This document shows positions 1 to 9,767 of a DNA stretch of 64,000 nucleotides, piece after piece. A model generated the notes under the pieces. The model had not been told where the DNA came from. It made no database searches and was given only the letters and a program-made list of their open reading frames with translations. A program made the position numbers and the translations under genes. Source of the DNA: 20CM-2-55-15 sp963738025 (GTDB lineage: Bacteria > Acidobacteriota > Terriglobia > 20CM-2-55-15); the NCBI GenBank assembly GCA_963738025.1, contig CAVTWA010000075.1:1-64000 (forward strand), given 5' to 3'. Each line of letters starts with the position of its first letter. Position 1 is the stretch's first letter.

Positions 1-729
1 TATTGGTTAGGAACGCGCCAGCATTCCTCATGGGCGCTCCGGACCAGTGGCGGCATCATCCTGATCGACACCAATTTCAGCTGGGCCGTCGAGCCGGAGA
101 TTGTCGACGGTTTCACCAAGCTTGGCCTCAATCCCCGTGACATTAAATATGTGATCATCAGCCATGCCCATGGCGACCACGATCAGGGCGCCGCATTGCT
201 GCAGAGCCGGTATGGCGCCAAGGTGGTGATGGGCGCAGCGGACTGGGACGCCACGCTTCAACGGCCGGCAAACGCAGCCGGTGGCGTACCCAAACGCGAT
301 ATCACCGTAGGTCCCGAGGGGTTCAAACTGACGCTAGGCGAAACTACCGTGGATATCGTTCCCACTCCGGGACACACGCCTGGGACGTTGTCGTATGTTT
401 TCCCAGTGCAAGACCAGGGGAAGGTCGTCACGGTCGCCTATTCCGGCGGAACGCTTACCGGTGGCTTTGGCACAAATGGGGCCAAGTGGGACGAGTACAT
501 CGCGTCGCAGAAGAAGATCGCGAAAGAAGCCGCTGATGCTGGCGCTTCCGTCATAATTTCCAATCACAGCGAATATGACGGCGCCTACACTAAGGCGCGG
601 CTTGCCGGTCTCAAACGGGAGGTTGGAGAGGACAATCCGTTCATCGTCGGTGCAGACGGCGTGCAGCGTTACTTCACCGTCATGACGGAATGCGCGCAGG
701 CGTCGAAACTGCGAGTCGGCGCCAAATAG
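1..729 (+). CDS. MBL-fold hydrolase, 5' end outside window
   Basis: The frame is open from base 1, so the N-terminus is missing. The visible part begins with a YWLGT...SSWAL stretch and GGIILIDTNF, typical of the beta strands that precede the metal site in subclass B3-like metallo-beta-lactamase folds. The zinc motif HAHGDHD follows (around base 160), then GHTPGTLSY supplies the next histidine and ISNHSEYDGA near the C-terminus the last one. The family binds two metal ions and hydrolyses varied esters, lactams or thioesters; the substrate here cannot be told. The first in-frame ATG (base 151) lies inside the metal motif and is not the true start. The next gene is convergent, 33 bases away. 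Confidence 0.85.
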   Translation, partial: YWLGTRQHSSWALRTSGGIILIDTNFSWAVEPEIVDGFTKLGLNPRDIKYVIISHAHGDHDQGAALLQSRYGAKVVMGAADWDATLQRPANAAGGVPKRDITVGPEGFKLTLGETTVDIVPTPGHTPGTLSYVFPVQDQGKVVTVAYSGGTLTGGFGTNGAKWDEYIASQKKIAKEAADAGASVIISNHSEYDGAYTKARLAGLKREVGEDNPFIVGADGVQRYFTVMTECAQASKLRVGAK

Positions 730-762
730 AAAATCACTTTACGGACTCTGCAGTACGATCCC

Positions 763-1819
763 TCAATTGTCGGTAGGCGTCTTCTCTAAGTGATCGATTA
801 CCAAGGTGTCGAATGGCGCTTTTACCGGCTGGAGCCGCAGTCCCATCTTTTGAACAGCCTGAAAGATGGCTGTGTTGGACGTATCGGTCCCTCCCGTTGC
901 GAGCGCAGCTGGATCAAAACATCCGGCTTGTGGTCCTCCCCTCCCACCTGGACCCGGACCATCTCCGCGTCCCCCCGGCCCGCCAGGCCCCGGACTTTGT
1001 CCGGGCGGCGCGAATCCGGAACTGCGCATCGTGTTTTGCATCATCCCAAGCATGGTTTCCATGGGGAGATCCATCGCGATTTTGTACGAATCTTTAAGTC
1101 CGGTTCGATCGATGACGGGTTTGTCTAGAAATGGGCTCAGTGTGTCCGCCAAACCCTGCATGGTCAATTTGTCAAACTCGATATGCATCCCGCAATTGCC
1201 GCCCGGGGTCATGCGCGCGCCTCGGCGATAACGGGGCCGCGACCGCCTCTGGCCGCGCCGTCGGGTGCACCGCCTGGTGCGCCGCCCGGGGCGGCCCAGG
1301 CGGAAAGAAACCGAAGGAAGCCAAACCAACGTCAACAATGTCCGAATCCGGTTCAGACACACTGTCCACGCGCTGCAGTGTTGTGGCTTCCTTCGCGACG
1401 ACCAACTCATAAACGGGCTGCTGACGATTCTCGCGGTGAAGAGAAAGCTTGAACCGTTCTATCAGGAGGGCCTGCATCATCTCTGGAGCCTGATCGCGCG
1501 AAGAACCTTCCGGCAGCTTCGCCACGATGTTCCATCGCGATTGACGCGTCCAGTCCGGCGCGGCAACCTGGAAGGACTTTACCCGATATGCATACGGCAC
1601 GAGGTCGGCCAAGGTAACGAACTCGAAATCCAGGTTACTTCCGCTAATCTTGCTGCCGGTACGGAATTGTCCAGACTGTATCGTCTGAGGTGTCGGCAGG
1701 CTTGCGGATCGGATGGCGGCCACTTCGAACGTTGGCTGCTGGCTTTGACTCTGGCTTTCCACCAAAGTGGCAAACGATATTGCCGCTACGATAAATCCTA
1801 AGTGCACCAACGTTTTCAT
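763..1819 (-). pseudogene. TIGR03435-family exported protein, frameshifted
   Basis: The N-terminal frame starts at ATG 1819 with a signal peptide and the family hallmark FEVAAIRSAS, then runs through RWNIVAKLPEG, MMQALLIERFKL and YELVVAK. It leaves frame in a Gly/Pro-rich linker. The conserved C-terminal half (MHIEFDKLTMQGLADTLS, VIDRTGLKDSYKI) continues in another frame down to 763. The shift lies between about 1205 and 1310, where the sequence is a run of GGCGC-type triplets. TIGR03435 proteins are abundant in soil Acidobacteriota and their function is unknown. It may be a real pseudogene or an indel error in low-complexity DNA. It is divergent from the response regulator and has the CpxR-like box in its upstream region. 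Confidence 0.8.
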
Positions 1820-1865
1820 AAACGTCTCCGTTCTCGCACGATCTGCACAAGAGCCTAGGTCACGC

Positions 1866-1905
1866 GTGTCAAGCACACGTGTGGGTTCTGTAAGGTTTTG
1901 TAAAG
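1866..1905. promoter_or_regulatory. CpxR-like box with TTGACA, divergent promoter region
   Basis: GTAAGGTTTTGTAAAG at 1890-1905 fits the known CpxR consensus GTAAA-N(4-8)-GTAAA with a 5-base spacer and one mismatch. It lies 24 bases after GTGTCAAGCA (1866-1875), whose complement contains TTGACA facing the minus-strand gene. The same words at identical spacing recur at 6813-6852. The box sits between the TIGR03435 gene (start 1819) and the CpxR-like regulator gene (start 1945), which suggests autoregulation. No clear -10 hexamer was seen. Confidence 0.55.
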
Positions 1906-1944
1906 GCATGCCACAAGGGCCTGAAGCAGTTCTATGATTGGGTC

Positions 1945-2625
1945 GTGAAACTGCTGATGATCGACGACGATACCGAACTCTGCTCGCTTATGGAGGAATT
2001 CTTTCGCGAGCAGGGTATCGACTCGGCCTTTGCGCATTGCGGCTCTGCCGGTATCGACCGCTTGCGGGCCGGCGGCATCGATCTCATCATCCTGGATGTC
2101 ATGCTGCCCGGAATGGATGGCTTCGAGATCCTTAAAAAGATTCGGACCGACAATTCCATTCCTGTCATCATGCTTACAGCTCGTGGCGAAGACGTCGATC
2201 GCATCATCGGCCTCGAACTTGGTGCTGACGACTATCTGCCCAAACCTTTCAACGCCCGCGAGCTTTTGGCGAGGATCCGCGCGGTTCTTCGCCGGGAGAG
2301 AAGCTCCCAGGAAGGTCCGCAACGGCTGGAAGTTGGAGACGTTGTGATGGATCTTGGGGCGCGCGAAGTGCTATGCGCAAGCAAGCCCGTGGCTCTAACG
2401 ACCCTGGAATTCGATATTTTGGAAATGCTGATGAGGGCCGCCGGCCGGGTTTTGACTCGCGATCAGATCATGGAAAAACTTTACGACCGGAGCGTGGGCC
2501 CATTTGATCGGTCGATCGACTTGCACGTCAGTCATCTGCGAAAAAAGCTCGGACATGAAGTTCAAAGAATCAAGACTGTGCGGGGTAATGGCTATCAGTT
2601 CATTCGGGCCACAACGAGTGCCTGA
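1945..2625 (+). CDS. CpxR-like response regulator (OmpR/PhoB class)
   Basis: A 226-residue response regulator. The receiver domain (about 1-118) has the acidic pocket DDD at 7-9, phospho-acceptor Asp51 in LDVMLPGMDG, the conserved Thr in MLTAR and Lys100 in YLPKPF. The winged-helix DNA-binding domain (about 125-222) ends in SHLRKKLG and VRGNGYQFI. The sequence closely resembles proteobacterial CpxR. GTG is taken as the start because MKLLMIDDDTE is the expected N-terminus; no strong Shine-Dalgarno sequence is visible. The kinase gene follows after 63 bases. The upstream CpxR-like box suggests it controls itself and at least the receptor at 4030-6778. Confidence 0.93.
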   Translation: MKLLMIDDDTELCSLMEEFFREQGIDSAFAHCGSAGIDRLRAGGIDLIILDVMLPGMDGFEILKKIRTDNSIPVIMLTARGEDVDRIIGLELGADDYLPKPFNARELLARIRAVLRRERSSQEGPQRLEVGDVVMDLGAREVLCASKPVALTTLEFDILEMLMRAAGRVLTRDQIMEKLYDRSVGPFDRSIDLHVSHLRKKLGHEVQRIKTVRGNGYQFIRATTSA

Positions 2626-2688
2626 AGACGGGCACTCATAGAGCGCCTACAGAAAACTGCCTGATAGGGCGCAGCCAGTAAGAAAAAT

Positions 2689-4014
2689 ATGTTTCGATCG
2701 CTGTTCGGCCAAATCGTCCTCTGGCTCGTCGTTACGATACTGATAACGGCATCCGGGGTCGCTTTGATCGCAGCCTTCAGCAATTCATTCAACCAGCGTC
2801 CGAGCCCCACTATCTTTTTGAGCGAGGCAGAGTATCTTTACAGGCGCGATGGTGCCCAAGGCGTTGCCGAATATCTTCAACGGATTCGCGGAAAATCCGG
2901 TCCCGAGGCGTTCGTTACCGATGATGATGGGCGCGATCTTGTTACCCGCGCTGATCGATCACGTCTTGTTCAACAAGCCAGGCGTGGTTGGTTACCCTTC
3001 GTGATGCAAGGCTACCGGTTCTTCTTTTACGAGCACGACAGCGAAGGACACTGGTTTTTCATCGAGGCTCCGCCCCTTTGGGGCCGGCAATGGATCAATC
3101 GGTTATGGATGCTCGGAGTCGTGATTGCGTTCTCCTATATCCTCGCACGGCACCTTACCGCTCCGCTGCGCCGCCTGCAGTCCGCCGTCGAAAGGTTCGG
3201 TCAGGGCGATTTCTCAACCAGAGTCGAGTCGACGAAGCAAGATGAAGCCGGTGAACTGTCAAAAACTTTCGATCAGATGGCCGGGCGTATCCAAACTCTC
3301 GTGGCCAGCCAGAGAACTCTGCTGCGCGACATTTCTCATGAGTTGCGATCCCCTCTTTCCCGCCTGTCGGTGGCCGTCGAATTGGCAAGGTCGCAGCCGC
3401 AAAACTCGAAGGCTCTCGATCAAATACAGAAGGAGGCGAATCGGCTAAACACGCTTGTCGGGGAAGTCTTGTCCCTGGCCCATACAGAGAATGTCGAACC
3501 GGCGCTCGAACGCGTTCCAATTGATCTCAACGAGACCATCGAGGATCTGGTCAACCTGTGTGGGATTGAAGCTAAGCAACGAAACTGCCGAATCGTCCTG
3601 GCCGCGGTGGCCAATATGATGGTCAACGGCGATGGAGAACTGCTACGTCGCGCCCTTGAAAATGTACTACGTAACGCACTACGGTACGCACCGGCAAATA
3701 CTGACATCACGATTCGCTTGGAAACAACAGACGCCCTGGTTCGCATCAGAATCGCCGACCGTGGCCCAGGCGTCCCGGCGGAATCCTTGGCTCGGATATT
3801 TGAGCCGTTCTATCGCGTGGATCAGGCTCGCAATCGGGACACTGGAGGAACCGGTCTGGGACTCGCCATAGCCAAGCGCGCAATCGAAAGCCATTCTGGC
3901 GAAATCCACGCAAAGAATCTGGACCCTGGATTTGAAATCGAAATCACTCTACCTCGTCTGGATCCGGCCAGCTTCCAAGAGCAAAGCACTGGAATACAAA
4001 GCGTCAACCGATAG
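2689..4014 (+). CDS. CpxA-like sensor histidine kinase
   Basis: A 441-residue membrane kinase that would phosphorylate the regulator encoded just upstream. Domains in order: TM1 about 8-30, a periplasmic sensor of about 105 residues, TM2 about 138-155, HAMP about 156-208, the H-box ISHELRSPLSRL with His217, the N-box LENVLRNALRYA, and the G-boxes ADRGPGVP and TGGTGLGLAIAKRAI. The order and several stretches match CpxA, which senses envelope stress in proteobacteria. The periplasmic part is poorly conserved, so the signal is unknown. All catalytic motifs are intact. It converges on the TonB receptor gene 15 bases downstream. Confidence 0.93.
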   Translation: MFRSLFGQIVLWLVVTILITASGVALIAAFSNSFNQRPSPTIFLSEAEYLYRRDGAQGVAEYLQRIRGKSGPEAFVTDDDGRDLVTRADRSRLVQQARRGWLPFVMQGYRFFFYEHDSEGHWFFIEAPPLWGRQWINRLWMLGVVIAFSYILARHLTAPLRRLQSAVERFGQGDFSTRVESTKQDEAGELSKTFDQMAGRIQTLVASQRTLLRDISHELRSPLSRLSVAVELARSQPQNSKALDQIQKEANRLNTLVGEVLSLAHTENVEPALERVPIDLNETIEDLVNLCGIEAKQRNCRIVLAAVANMMVNGDGELLRRALENVLRNALRYAPANTDITIRLETTDALVRIRIADRGPGVPAESLARIFEPFYRVDQARNRDTGGTGLGLAIAKRAIESHSGEIHAKNLDPGFEIEITLPRLDPASFQEQSTGIQSVNR

Positions 4015-4029
4015 ATACGCGGCGGTTGC

Positions 4030-6778
4030 CTAGAAATTCAAACGTACACCGAGCTCAACAGTCCGTGCTGCCTGCGCCGAAGTCGACTGACCGAAAAACG
4101 GCGAGGTAATGACGCCGCTCGGGTTATTGAAATTGCGGTGATTGAACACGTTTTGCACGTTCGCAAAGAAAGTGGCCGTCGCCGTAGGAACGAGGGTCGT
4201 CGAGCCGGGGAAGCCCGGGCCGCCACGCCCGCCGGGAGGTGGCCCGCCGCCACCCTCCGCCACCTCCGGGCCCGCCCGGCCCGCCACCTCCCGGCGGGCC
4301 TCCGCCGCCTGGACCGCCGCCACCAGGGAATCCACCGCCGCCTCCCCCTCCGGGACCACCGCCTGGAAATCCACCGCCGCCCGGAGGGCCGCCGGGAAAG
4401 CCGCCTAACTGCGCCTCGCTTTCATGTTTGAACAGCGATACGGTTCTTGAAACGCTCATCGTGGCGTCCCAGTCGCTTGGACCCTGCGCCGAATTCCGGG
4501 CCACGCCGGCCGGCCGGGCGTTGGTTTGGCCGTCGTTATAGTTGTCGAATCCGGTTGTGATGTTGTACGGGCGGCCGCTGAAGACACGCGTTAGTGTCGT
4601 CACGTTGAAATTTCCCGGCAGGCGTCCGTTGAGCCCCGCTATGAAACGATTACGTGTGTCGTTTCCAGCCCGTCCCCACTCCGAAGCCAAGTCGTAATTG
4701 TTCGGGGGTAGGCTGAAGGCGCCGTCAGTATCGTTGGAGCTGTGCGAGAACGTGTAATTCGAGAACAGGGTCCAGCTGTTCGTGATCTGCCCACGAAAAC
4801 TAAACGTCAAGCCCTTGAAGGTCGACGAGCCTGTCGATTCGAGCTGATACACATTGCCTTGCGTGGGATTGGGCCTCTGCTGGAAAACTGGAGGAACCGG
4901 TGCATTGATATTACGGCTTCGATAAACATGGTTACCGCGGATGAAGTCGTAGGCAACGGATACCGTCGAGCGATGCACCTGCTTCTCGAGGGAGCCCGAC
5001 AAGTTCGACGTATATGCAGACACAAGACCGGGCGAAACGGTACGCAAGGAAACCGGTAACGTCTGCACCGTTCCTGCAGTGAAGGGATTCGGGTACGACG
5101 GAGCTTGAATCACAATCTGAGTCTGGTTCGAGCCGTTTAGTTGTTGAAGCTGGAGATAGTTTTGAATCGAAAACGGCTGGTGAAACGAGCCCGCACCCAG
5201 GCGAACCACACTTGTCTTATTGACCTGATAGGACAGTGAGACGCGCGGATCGAAATTATTGTAGTCCTTTAAATGTGTCTGCAACTGATACCGCACGCCT
5301 GGTGAGATCAACATTTTGTCCGATAATTTGATATCGGTCTGAACGAAGGCGGCGGACTCGATCTGGCTTACTGCGAGTGTAGGATTGCCTTGCGTAATAC
5401 TGAATGTTGTTGGTGTGCCGTTGATGTAGCTCGCCAGTGTCGAAAAGGTATAAGTTCCGAGGAAGTTTGTCTGATTGAAGACGTGGTTACGGTAGTAGTT
5501 CAATTCGATCCCACCCTTGACGGTTACTCCCTTCGAGTTGTAGGTCAGCGTGTCGCCGAAGAGATAGCTGCGGCTGGACGTATCCGACTTGTTTTGCGCG
5601 CCCCCTGAGGTGAAAGCGTCCAAAACCACGATTGTTGGAGTCTGGGAGTCGGGCGTCGTCGTGTTGTGATTGTTGGTAACCTCGAAGCGAGTTTCATGTA
5701 CCAAGTGGCCGGAGAGCACTGCGGTATCACGGAAATGCAACCCCCACAGATGCGTCGCAGCGCTGTAACCATTGTCGGACAGGTTATATAAGCCGATCCC
5801 CTGATTGGACCGCGAGTTTCCTTGCAATTCCAGATTGAAGTTAAAGATGTTGTTTTGCGTGACTCCGTATTGGCCGCGAATGTTGAAGTTGTCGCGCATA
5901 TTCGGCTGCGTCACGTTCTGATTGACGTTGCCGGACGGTGTCAGCGCCCTGATGATCGTCGTGTTGAATGCGTCCAGACGTTGTGCCGCCAATGTCATTG
6001 TCAGCTTGTCGTGGATGAAAGGCCCGGCTACGGTTGCCTGGTAGTTTTGCCGGTTGTAGGGGACCTTCGCCAAGGCATTGAAGGGCGTCGCATTCATCGC
6101 GTCGCTTCTGAAATTGAAATTGAAATTGCCGTGCGTTTTGCCCGTGCCCGGTTTGGTGATGATCTCGATCCGGCCGAATCCCGCGCTGGTAAATTCGGTT
6201 GTGAACGGATTGGTATTGATCCGTATTTCTTTGATCTGGTCCTTTGGTGGAAGCTGGCCGCCGAGAAAACCATCGATCATGAATTGCACTCCGCCAGTTG
6301 CGGCAGCGCGCGGTCCGGCAAGATCCGTCAGGTATTGCGTGAGTTCATCGACATCGTCGGGAAGACCTTGGATATCGGCCTCTTTGAGAACCAATGCCGT
6401 GCGGTTGCTTTGCGGATCGAGGCCCACTGCATTCGGATTGTCTTCAACGTTAACCTGCTGCGTGATCTTCGCGACCGACAGCGTCACAGTTATCGGCATG
6501 CTAGCGCTATTGATCGAGACGCCTTCAACAGACGCGTCAAATCCAGCCGCTATCACCTGCAATGCATAGGAAGAGAATGGTGCATTGATGGTGAAACCGC
6601 CGTCAGCACCGGACTTCGTGGTTGCAACCTTGGTGTTTCCGGGACTGACCAAAGTGATAGCTGCGCCTGCCACAACCGCTCCGGAAGGATCGACAATCCG
6701 GCCGGAAAGACGTCCGCTTTGCGCAATTCCGCTGATGGCCACAAACAAAATGATCAGCAGCACACCCGCCTGCTTCAT
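4030..6778 (-). CDS. Oar-like TonB-dependent receptor, frameshift near the C-terminus
   Basis: An outer-membrane receptor of about 915 residues. The start is ATG 6778, preceded by GAGGTGAG; an upstream TTG in frame lacks such a site. Signal peptide 1-21, carboxypeptidase-regulatory-like domain about 25-110 (GRLSGRIVDPSGAVVAGA), plug about 120-230 (FMIDGF, NPFTTEFTSAGFGRIEI), then the beta-barrel. Near residue 835 comes a Gly/Pro-rich insert. Inside it, at about 4235-4260, the frame changes, and the proper barrel end (VFNHRNFNNPSG, ending VELGVRLNF) is read in another frame to 4030. The long frame runs on to a stop at 4124 with an unrelated tail. The break may be a homopolymer-type sequence error. 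The CpxR-like box lies 35 bases upstream. Confidence 0.85.
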
Positions 6779-6812
6779 GAACTCACCTCGCAAGCGCGAG
6801 AGTAGCGAAGCC

Positions 6813-6852
6813 GTGTCAAGCAGAGTTGTGCTCTGTGTAAGGTTTTGTAAAG
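6813..6852. promoter_or_regulatory. second CpxR-like box, upstream of the TonB receptor
   Basis: GTAAGGTTTTGTAAAG at 6837-6852 is identical to the copy at 1890-1905. GTGTCAAGCA (TTGACA on the minus strand) again lies exactly 24 bases before it, at 6813-6822. Relative to the minus-strand gene the box is in the same orientation and at nearly the same distance as the first site is from the TIGR03435 gene. The 14 bases between the two words are only partly alike, so the words appear constrained. Confidence 0.55.
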
Positions 6853-6992
6853 ATGCTCGCTGAATTTACACGTGTCTACTATGACAATTTCGCACGCCAT
6901 ACTTGTACTTTCCACTGAGACGTAGCGTGTATTACCGGAGCCGTTGGGAATCCTGTATCATGCCAACCGTTCACTACATTTCGAGGTGGAGC

Positions 6993-9086
6993 ATGACAGT
7001 GCGTATTCCTTTCGGTATCGCAGGTCTGGTGAGAGCTGCAGTGTTTTCTGCCAGCCTGTTGCTCTCATTGCAGCTGGCAGGTTCGGTTCGAGCCAGTTCT
7101 GCCGCGCAAAACTCCAACGCTGTTTCGCCGGGTGAATTCCTGATTGATCCACCCACTCTCATCAATCTTGGCTTCGAGTGGTTCATCGAAGGCGACGCCA
7201 ATAGGGACGCCGCAGTCGAGGTCTCCTATCGGAAAAAAGGGGAAGCAGCGTGGAAGAAAGCTCTGCCTCTCCTCCGGCTGCAGAACGAAGAAATCTATCA
7301 AGGTGACCGCCTCCATGTGATCTCGCCGAATATGTTCGCCGGCAGCATCCTCGACCTCGAGCCCGGCACCGAGTACGAAGCGCGGTTTGTCATGTCGGAT
7401 CCCGATGGCGTGCGCGGACAAGCGGAGAAGACCGTGGCGGTCCGCACCAGACCTGAGCCCCAGCCGTATGCCGGCGGCCAGGTCTATCACGTTTATCCGC
7501 ACGGCTATAAAGGTACGAAGATTCAGCCCGCGTTCGAAGGGTTGCTGTGCGCCTATTACCTGACGTGCTCTGGAACCGACTGGGCGACAGCCTCGCGGCC
7601 CCGCGTCAAACCCGGCGACACCATTCTCGTTCACGCCGGACTCTACAAATATGATCGCTACATTTACACCAACGATCTTTCGATCAGTACTGTTCCGTTC
7701 GATGGCACCTACTACCTTACAGCCAGCGGTACAGCGGAGAGGCCGATTGCGATCAAAGCGGCCGGGGACGGCGACGCCATCTTTGATGGAAACGGCGCCT
7801 TCAATTTGTTCAATGTCAAAGCCGGAAATTACAACTACTTCGAAGGCCTGACGATCCGAAATACCGAAATCGCCATCTGGGCGGGCACCCAATTCATCGA
7901 AGGTTCGAAAGGGCTGACGGTTAAGCACTGCCGCTTTGAAGATATCGGAATGGGGGTCTATACCAATTTTTCGGGATCGAAGGACTTTTATATCGCAGAT
8001 AATTACTTCATCGGCCGCAATGATCCCAGGCATCTCATTGGCTGGGCCGGCAACTTCTGGGCTCAATTCAACGGCGTTGAGGGTCAGGTGTTTCCGCCGA
8101 AGATGGCGTCTTACATCGCCGTGAAAGTGTATGGCTCCGGTCATGTCATGGCGTACAACTACGTGGCGAATTTCCACGATGGCATCGACACCGAGACATA
8201 CGGAAATCCCGACGGCTCTGCGGCCATCGACGGTCCGAAATACCCTTCAAAGGAATATTGGGAGCGGCGACCAGTCGCCATCGATTACTACAACAACTAC
8301 ATGACCAACTTCCATGACGATGCATTTGAAATTGATGGAAGCATGCACAACGTGCGCGTCATGCGGAATATGATGATCAACAGCGCATCGCAGCCGCTTT
8401 GCAATCAGCCGGCTCTCGGCGGGCCGATTTACTGGATACGGAACGTTTCTTACAACGTCCCCGGCGGCCAGGTGCGATTCGGTGGCGGCGCCGGGATTCT
8501 GTTCTATAACAACACGTTGTTTGGTGAAGTGTCCGGCGGCACCACTTCCAACACTCACTTTCGGAATAACCTGATTCTGGCTCAGAACTCGATCGCCGGA
8601 TTTGGCGGAGCCGGTGGCGACGCCATGTCCCCCGCTGTCTTTGGATTTACCACCTACACGAACTACACATCCTCTGATTACAACGGCTTCAGTCCGAATG
8701 CCGGCGCTCCGTACGCGTTCCAATGGAATTCGCCCGCGTTCAGCATCCCTGCCGACTACGCCGGCCGCGGACATAATGCCCAAGTCGAGAATCGGCGCTA
8801 CAAGACGTTGGAGGAATTTCAAAAAGCAACCGGTCAGGATGCACACAGCCTGCTCATCAACTACGACGCGTTCATGAACGTACCCCGCCTGGATGGACAT
8901 GATGCGCGCACGGTGCAGAAGTTATACGACGCCAAAGATATCGACTTCCGATTAAAGGCGGGATCTGCCCCGATCGATCGTGGTATTCCGCTGTCGAATG
9001 TCACAGACGGCTTTGCGGGCCGGGCGCCCGATTTGGGCGCCATCGAGTTCGGCGAGGCGCCGCCGCATTATGGGCCGCGTTCTTAA
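6993..9086 (+). CDS. exported right-handed beta-helix protein, lyase-like
   Basis: A 697-residue secreted protein. Start ATG 6993 has GAGGTGGAG before it and begins the signal peptide (hydrophobic core VFSASLLLSLQLAG). An Fn3-like segment (about 50-165, with LEPGTEYEARFVMSDPDG) is followed by a parallel beta-helix region. Motifs such as KPGDTILVHAGLY, FDGNGAFNLFNV, YFEGLTIRNTE and HNVRVMRNMMIN are typical of pectate-lyase-like and chondroitinase-B-like repeats. The C-terminus RAPDLGAIEFG is the usual end of such proteins. The likely role is binding or cleaving an acidic plant or microbial polysaccharide outside the cytoplasm. Specificity is not readable. The FAH gene converges on it 6 bases downstream. 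Confidence 0.8.
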   Translation: MTVRIPFGIAGLVRAAVFSASLLLSLQLAGSVRASSAAQNSNAVSPGEFLIDPPTLINLGFEWFIEGDANRDAAVEVSYRKKGEAAWKKALPLLRLQNEEIYQGDRLHVISPNMFAGSILDLEPGTEYEARFVMSDPDGVRGQAEKTVAVRTRPEPQPYAGGQVYHVYPHGYKGTKIQPAFEGLLCAYYLTCSGTDWATASRPRVKPGDTILVHAGLYKYDRYIYTNDLSISTVPFDGTYYLTASGTAERPIAIKAAGDGDAIFDGNGAFNLFNVKAGNYNYFEGLTIRNTEIAIWAGTQFIEGSKGLTVKHCRFEDIGMGVYTNFSGSKDFYIADNYFIGRNDPRHLIGWAGNFWAQFNGVEGQVFPPKMASYIAVKVYGSGHVMAYNYVANFHDGIDTETYGNPDGSAAIDGPKYPSKEYWERRPVAIDYYNNYMTNFHDDAFEIDGSMHNVRVMRNMMINSASQPLCNQPALGGPIYWIRNVSYNVPGGQVRFGGGAGILFYNNTLFGEVSGGTTSNTHFRNNLILAQNSIAGFGGAGGDAMSPAVFGFTTYTNYTSSDYNGFSPNAGAPYAFQWNSPAFSIPADYAGRGHNAQVENRRYKTLEEFQKATGQDAHSLLINYDAFMNVPRLDGHDARTVQKLYDAKDIDFRLKAGSAPIDRGIPLSNVTDGFAGRAPDLGAIEFGEAPPHYGPRS

Positions 9087-9092
9087 ACGGGT

Positions 9093-9755
9093 CTATGCGT
9101 TGACAATCGCAACAGGATTTTCCAGCGTGCCGATACCGGAGATCGTGATTCGCACGACGTCGCCGGCATCGAGCGTAAATGAATCGTCCGGCACGATGCC
9201 GGCCCCGGTCAGCAACACTGCGCCGTGGGGAAATTTCTGTGAGCGGAAAAGATATTCGATGAGTTCAGCAAAACGACGCTTTATTTTGTCGATCCCGGTC
9301 TCGCCGCTGAAAACGGCTTTGCCGCCACGCCGAATCTCGAGATGAATCGTCCACTGGCGTGCATCCTCCTCGGTCAGCCCCACAACAACCCATGGACCCA
9401 CAGCGCAGGAACCCGTGTAGATTTTCGCCTGCGTCAGGTATGGCAGGTTCTCGCCTTCGATGTCGCGCGAGCTCATATCATTTCCGATCGTGAAACCCAC
9501 GAGATTACCTGAAGAGTTGATAACGAGCGCCAGTTCCGGCTCAGGAACATTCCACCGTGCATCTTTGCGGATTCCGACGTTTTCCGCGGGAGAAACGACC
9601 TTTTCCGGCAGCGATTTGAAAAAGATTTCCGGCCGCGTTGCGGCATACACTCGATCGCACGCGTTGGCGCTGAACTCGGATTCGATGATGCGTGCCTCCT
9701 TGCTTCTCAAGTACGGGGAAGCAAGCTTGAATCTGCACAACTTCATAAACGACAT
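9093..9755 (-). CDS. FAH-family hydratase/hydrolase, KdaD-like, short N-terminus
   Basis: A 220-residue fumarylacetoacetase-family protein. RPEIFFKSLPEK, the metal-ligand stretch VPEPELAL, NDMSSRDIEGENLPYL, QAKIYTGSCAVGPW and the C-terminal ITISGIGTLENPV match 2-keto-3-deoxy-D-arabinonate dehydratase-type members best (family knowledge, from memory). Those enzymes are about 290-300 residues; here roughly the first 60-75 residues are absent, and only 41 bases separate this start from the divergent gene, so the N-terminal subdomain has no room upstream. The protein lacks a signal peptide. Next to an enolase-superfamily sugar-acid dehydratase, a role in sugar-acid catabolism is likely. It may be a truncated, dead gene. 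Confidence 0.75.
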   Translation of the reverse strand: MSFMKLCRFKLASPYLRSKEARIIESEFSANACDRVYAATRPEIFFKSLPEKVVSPAENVGIRKDARWNVPEPELALVINSSGNLVGFTIGNDMSSRDIEGENLPYLTQAKIYTGSCAVGPWVVVGLTEEDARQWTIHLEIRRGGKAVFSGETGIDKIKRRFAELIEYLFRSQKFPHGAVLLTGAGIVPDDSFTLDAGDVVRITISGIGTLENPVAIVNA

Positions 9756-9767
9756 GATGCACCAGAG

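Noticed and set aside
5822..6805. 327-residue frame on the plus strand
   Set aside because: Antisense to the Oar-like receptor; no motif or upstream ribosome site.
7065..8177. 370-residue frame on the minus strand
   Set aside because: Antisense shadow of the beta-helix gene; composition typical of GC-rich third-position bias.
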